Shown here: in pieces, positions 61,652 to 64,000 of the stretch
Layout: the number at the start of each line of letters is the position of its first letter
Position numbering within the stretch: the first letter of the stretch is position 1
From: Paenibacillus sp. An7
GTDB taxonomy: Bacteria; Bacillota; Bacilli; Paenibacillales; Paenibacillaceae
Direction: 5' to 3'
DNA length: 64,000 nt
Assembly (NCBI RefSeq): GCF_009870785.1
Contig: NZ_WTWX01000014.1
Location: 1-64,000 of the forward strand
Notes under the pieces: generated by a model
The model's database searches: none
The model's input: the letters and a program-made list of their open reading frames with translations, nothing else
Told to the model about the DNA's origin: nothing
Translations under genes and position numbers: made by a program

Positions 61652-62251
61652 TTAGTTAGATGTATGTAAACTAGTTGCGAGATCTTGATCTTCAGTATCC
61701 TTTTTGGGAACCATGATACTCTGGATGTACAAGAAAATGCCAAGGTTCATAATGACATCTCCAATACTAATAACTTGAGATCGCGGATAAGGATTAGAGA
61801 GAGGAATAATATCCCCAAGGAATGATAATCTAGTAGAAGCATCCAGCATGTAGTGCTTATACACTGCATCACCGCTAGATAAGAGTTCTGTGTAATATGG
61901 TCCCAATACTTGTGCTGCGTCGAGTGATACAGGCATTCGGCCACCATTCACAGCCATTACAAGAAAATTGAGAAAAACACCGATAAGAATAATCATAAAG
62001 CCTTTATTCTGTCGATTCATCCACAGAAACGCCATACCAATAACGTAGATGGACATAAAGAAATAGCCTGAAGCAGGTTCTAACCAGGAGGCATCTCCTT
62101 GAAAGCGGTAAATAAGGAACTGAATAAGTAGAAGGATCGGAAAGATAAGTCCGCCCTTTAATTTAATTTGACCAAACTGCGTGAGACCATTCTTGAGACC
62201 GCCTCTGAACAATCCGACGATAAGTCCAAGAATTATACCATCATAGACCAT
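61652..62251 (-). CDS. DUF5317-family membrane protein
   Basis: This 199-residue integral membrane protein has about five spans and the DUF5317 pattern: NGGRMPVSLDAAQVLG, then RLSFLGDIIPLSNPYPRSQVISIGDVIMNLGIFLYIQSIM. Function is unknown. CGGAG precedes the ATG. It is the first gene of a two-gene transcript with the 30-residue peptide. A GGDEF/HD-GYP gene follows on the same strand; such membrane proteins are often seen near HD-GYP genes in Bacillota by my recollection, which should be checked. Confidence 0.85.
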   Translation of the reverse strand: MVYDGIILGLIVGLFRGGLKNGLTQFGQIKLKGGLIFPILLLIQFLIYRFQGDASWLEPASGYFFMSIYVIGMAFLWMNRQNKGFMIILIGVFLNFLVMAVNGGRMPVSLDAAQVLGPYYTELLSSGDAVYKHYMLDASTRLSFLGDIIPLSNPYPRSQVISIGDVIMNLGIFLYIQSIMVPKKDTEDQDLATSLHTSN

Positions 62252-62396
62252 GTATTAATCTCCGTATATCGTATTTTTTTAGTCAAATAGTTATATTCGA
62301 CTAGTATATACAAATTCCTTCTTTTTTCTAAAATATTTTTAGTTAATTTGTCTGATATAAAAATTTTAGTTTGCGTGTTAAGGAACTAATCAAGAA

Positions 62397-63773
62397 TTAT
62401 TCATATCCACCTTGTAAATAGTTATAAAAAGGTACATCGACCCACAGTTTATAACTAGATATATCGGCACCAGGTGCACGTTTTTTTAGTGAATCGGATA
62501 CTTTTTTTGCATTTTCTTCTAAAGTAAACGATTGAGCATAGTAATTTCCTTTTGCTATTTTGTTATTTACGATGACTTCATAGTTCGAAAGGGCTGTTGA
62601 TGAGTAGTACAGCGGCTGCCACCAAGATCCATATAAGAGATCTTTCTGTTCATCGCTATTTTTCTTAGCATAAGCAAGCACTATATTATTAAATCGGTTT
62701 TTATCATCTATATTGTTGAATTCTAGTTCGAGATCGTATTCTTTCGCATAAGCAATGTAATTCCCATTTGCTATTTGCTCTACTTTATAATTGTCAGTTT
62801 CCTTCGGCTCGCCCCACTCTTTTAAATATATGAATGCTGATGTTTTGGGCTCAAGCTGGATGTCGGCCTGAATTCCTTCACTCCGTAGTAGTCCTATTAA
62901 CTGCTTCGCATGTTTAACGTCATCATGACCATACGTAAGTTTTAATGAATCTATAAAATTAGAGTTAAATCTAGTATCTTTCAGGTTATATCCGGTAATT
63001 TCATTGTTCTCCAGTGCTTCATTTACGATTGCACGAAGATCGGGGGCTGCAATCAAATCAGAAGTGTTATAAGCATCACTAAGCTTGGAATAGATGTCCG
63101 CATCGCTGGTTTTACCAATACTATGTTTATAATTACCGTTTAGCTCCAGCACTTGTCCGAGTAAAGCGGCTGCATATTCACTTGAGACTTGTTTGGCTGT
63201 TACGGTTTCCTTATATAAGGAAGAGGGGAGAAGACCTGTATCTACCGCAGCAGCAATTTCGGAACCGGCTTTACCCTGAATACGAGAAGGTGAAAAACCT
63301 AGTTTTTTAAGAGATGCTTCTACTTTAGCTGATGGATAAGTATAGCTAAGTTCCTGGATTCCAGCTGCTTTCACTGCAATGTACAGTGCTGCGAGTGGAG
63401 TGAGTTTCGCATCCCCATGAACTGTGTTTGTTGTGATGATGCTTGCCTTGTAGAGTTTGGCTGCTGATGGATACAGCGGATCAGAGGAATCTATATCTGT
63501 AAAAACAGGGTCATCACTCTCTACATTGACAGGAAGAACTTTTGCCACCGCTTTGATAAAGTCTCCTTTTGTTGGCTTCGCTTCAAACACAATCCCGTAC
63601 TTGTTACTGAGAAATTGCACGTATCCTTCGATCGTGTCCGCTCCAGCGTACTGACTTACCGTAGACATAGATGCTGCTTCGGTGACTGGATTGGAAGCAA
63701 ATAACGAGGTGGAAGGAAGAACAGATAGAGCTACACTTGCTGCAACGACTGTTTTTAATAAAACTTTTTTCAT
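62397..63773 (-). CDS. Secreted protein with an SLH-like N-terminal region
   Basis: This 458-residue exported protein has a Sec signal (MKKVLLKTVVAASVALSVLPSTSLFAS). Residues of about 50-140 resemble a diverged S-layer homology module (PTKGDFIKAVAKVLPVN ... VFTDIDSSDPLYPSAAKLYKASIIT ... LTPLAALYIAVKAAG). The remainder, including tryptophan/tyrosine-rich GSWWQPLYYSSTALSNYEV and WVDVPFYNYLQGGYE, is not recognised. GAGGAG lies 7 nt before the ATG at 63773; the frame is open to 63794. A cell-surface protein is likely. Confidence 0.75.
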   Translation of the reverse strand: MKKVLLKTVVAASVALSVLPSTSLFASNPVTEAASMSTVSQYAGADTIEGYVQFLSNKYGIVFEAKPTKGDFIKAVAKVLPVNVESDDPVFTDIDSSDPLYPSAAKLYKASIITTNTVHGDAKLTPLAALYIAVKAAGIQELSYTYPSAKVEASLKKLGFSPSRIQGKAGSEIAAAVDTGLLPSSLYKETVTAKQVSSEYAAALLGQVLELNGNYKHSIGKTSDADIYSKLSDAYNTSDLIAAPDLRAIVNEALENNEITGYNLKDTRFNSNFIDSLKLTYGHDDVKHAKQLIGLLRSEGIQADIQLEPKTSAFIYLKEWGEPKETDNYKVEQIANGNYIAYAKEYDLELEFNNIDDKNRFNNIVLAYAKKNSDEQKDLLYGSWWQPLYYSSTALSNYEVIVNNKIAKGNYYAQSFTLEENAKKVSDSLKKRAPGADISSYKLWVDVPFYNYLQGGYE

Positions 63774-64000
63774 AAGACCACTCCTCAAGATCATTTGAAT
63801 ACGTTATAATCCTACTAAATTTACCATTTATGTATGTTTAATGTTCTAAATTTAGGGATCATCTTACCACTAGGCTTAGAAGAGTGTCAATCAAACATTC
63901 GCATTATATTGATTACAATTAGCAGTAAACCATATATTTTAACTTTATACATAGTAAAATCCGAAAGATCAATTGACATACATCGACAATGTTCGTATTA

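Noticed and set aside
1..64000. Mobile element, prophage, defence system or biosynthetic gene cluster
   Set aside because: No transposase, integrase, phage structural gene, toxin-antitoxin pair, restriction system, NRPS/PKS or lanthipeptide genes were seen.

Overview
The window looks like chromosome of a Paenibacillus-type Gram-positive (Bacillota). Pointers are strong AGGAGG ribosome sites with frequent TTG/GTG starts, YesM/YesN-type regulators beside sugar ABC operons without their own ATPases, a membrane-bound AraC regulator, a Bacillus-type Fnr with a C-terminal cysteine cluster, a sigma-D-type promoter before a chemoreceptor, and many lipoproteins. I see no rRNA, insertion sequence, phage module or CRISPR array. 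One partial tRNA-Gly lies at the left edge.

Layout. (1) 126-7079 is a sulfonate/sulfur-scavenging locus. Two TauD-type dioxygenases and an SsuA-type lipoprotein lie on the minus strand, divergent from SsuB/SsuC; an acyl-CoA-dehydrogenase-like monooxygenase follows. Both divergent transcripts start with a leader carrying an intrinsic terminator, and the two terminators share a motif. (2) 7148-13424 holds a secreted serine hydrolase, a YpfJ-type zinc peptidase, a chemoreceptor and a DUF2087/GIY-YIG fusion. (3) 13533-23398 is a pectin-fragment locus: GH105 hydrolase, LplB/LplC-type permeases, two paralogous binding lipoproteins, a membrane AraC regulator and a uronate-dehydrogenase-like SDR. (4) 23580-33625 is a galactoside locus: YesN/YesM two-component pair, binding protein, two permeases and a GH2 beta-galactosidase. 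(5) 33798-37092 holds two small lipoproteins and a cytoplasmic heparinase-II/III-like protein.

(6) 37250-43095 is the most unusual part: a frameshifted 3' remnant of a nicotinate phosphoribosyltransferase gene, two tandem SirTM-like sirtuins, an HxlR regulator, a cysteine hydrolase, an Lrp/AsnC regulator, a metallo-beta-lactamase-fold lipoprotein and a 34-residue membrane peptide. A 72-bp promoter/operator block is repeated without gaps upstream of the sirtuins and of the MBL lipoprotein, and a third copy of its palindrome abuts the hxlR start codon. This reads as a small HxlR regulon joining sirtuin-like enzymes to an exported hydrolase.

(7) 43352-48275 holds a nine-repeat Big_2 secreted protein, a split chromate-type transporter with an Lrp regulator, and a membrane-anchored orphan. 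(8) 48361-51913 is an oxygen/nitrate-type cluster (PAS kinase, NarL regulator, GAF protein, Fnr) with an Fnr-like box, then a 51-residue protein behind a perfect Fur box. (9) 52033-57371 is mixed housekeeping (GlnH-type lipoprotein, GpmA, DUF445, a TIGR02328-type protein). (10) 57439-63773 holds a second NarL-type two-component system, a GGDEF/HD-GYP protein, a DUF5317 membrane protein with a 30-residue peptide gene behind it, and a secreted protein with an SLH-like region.
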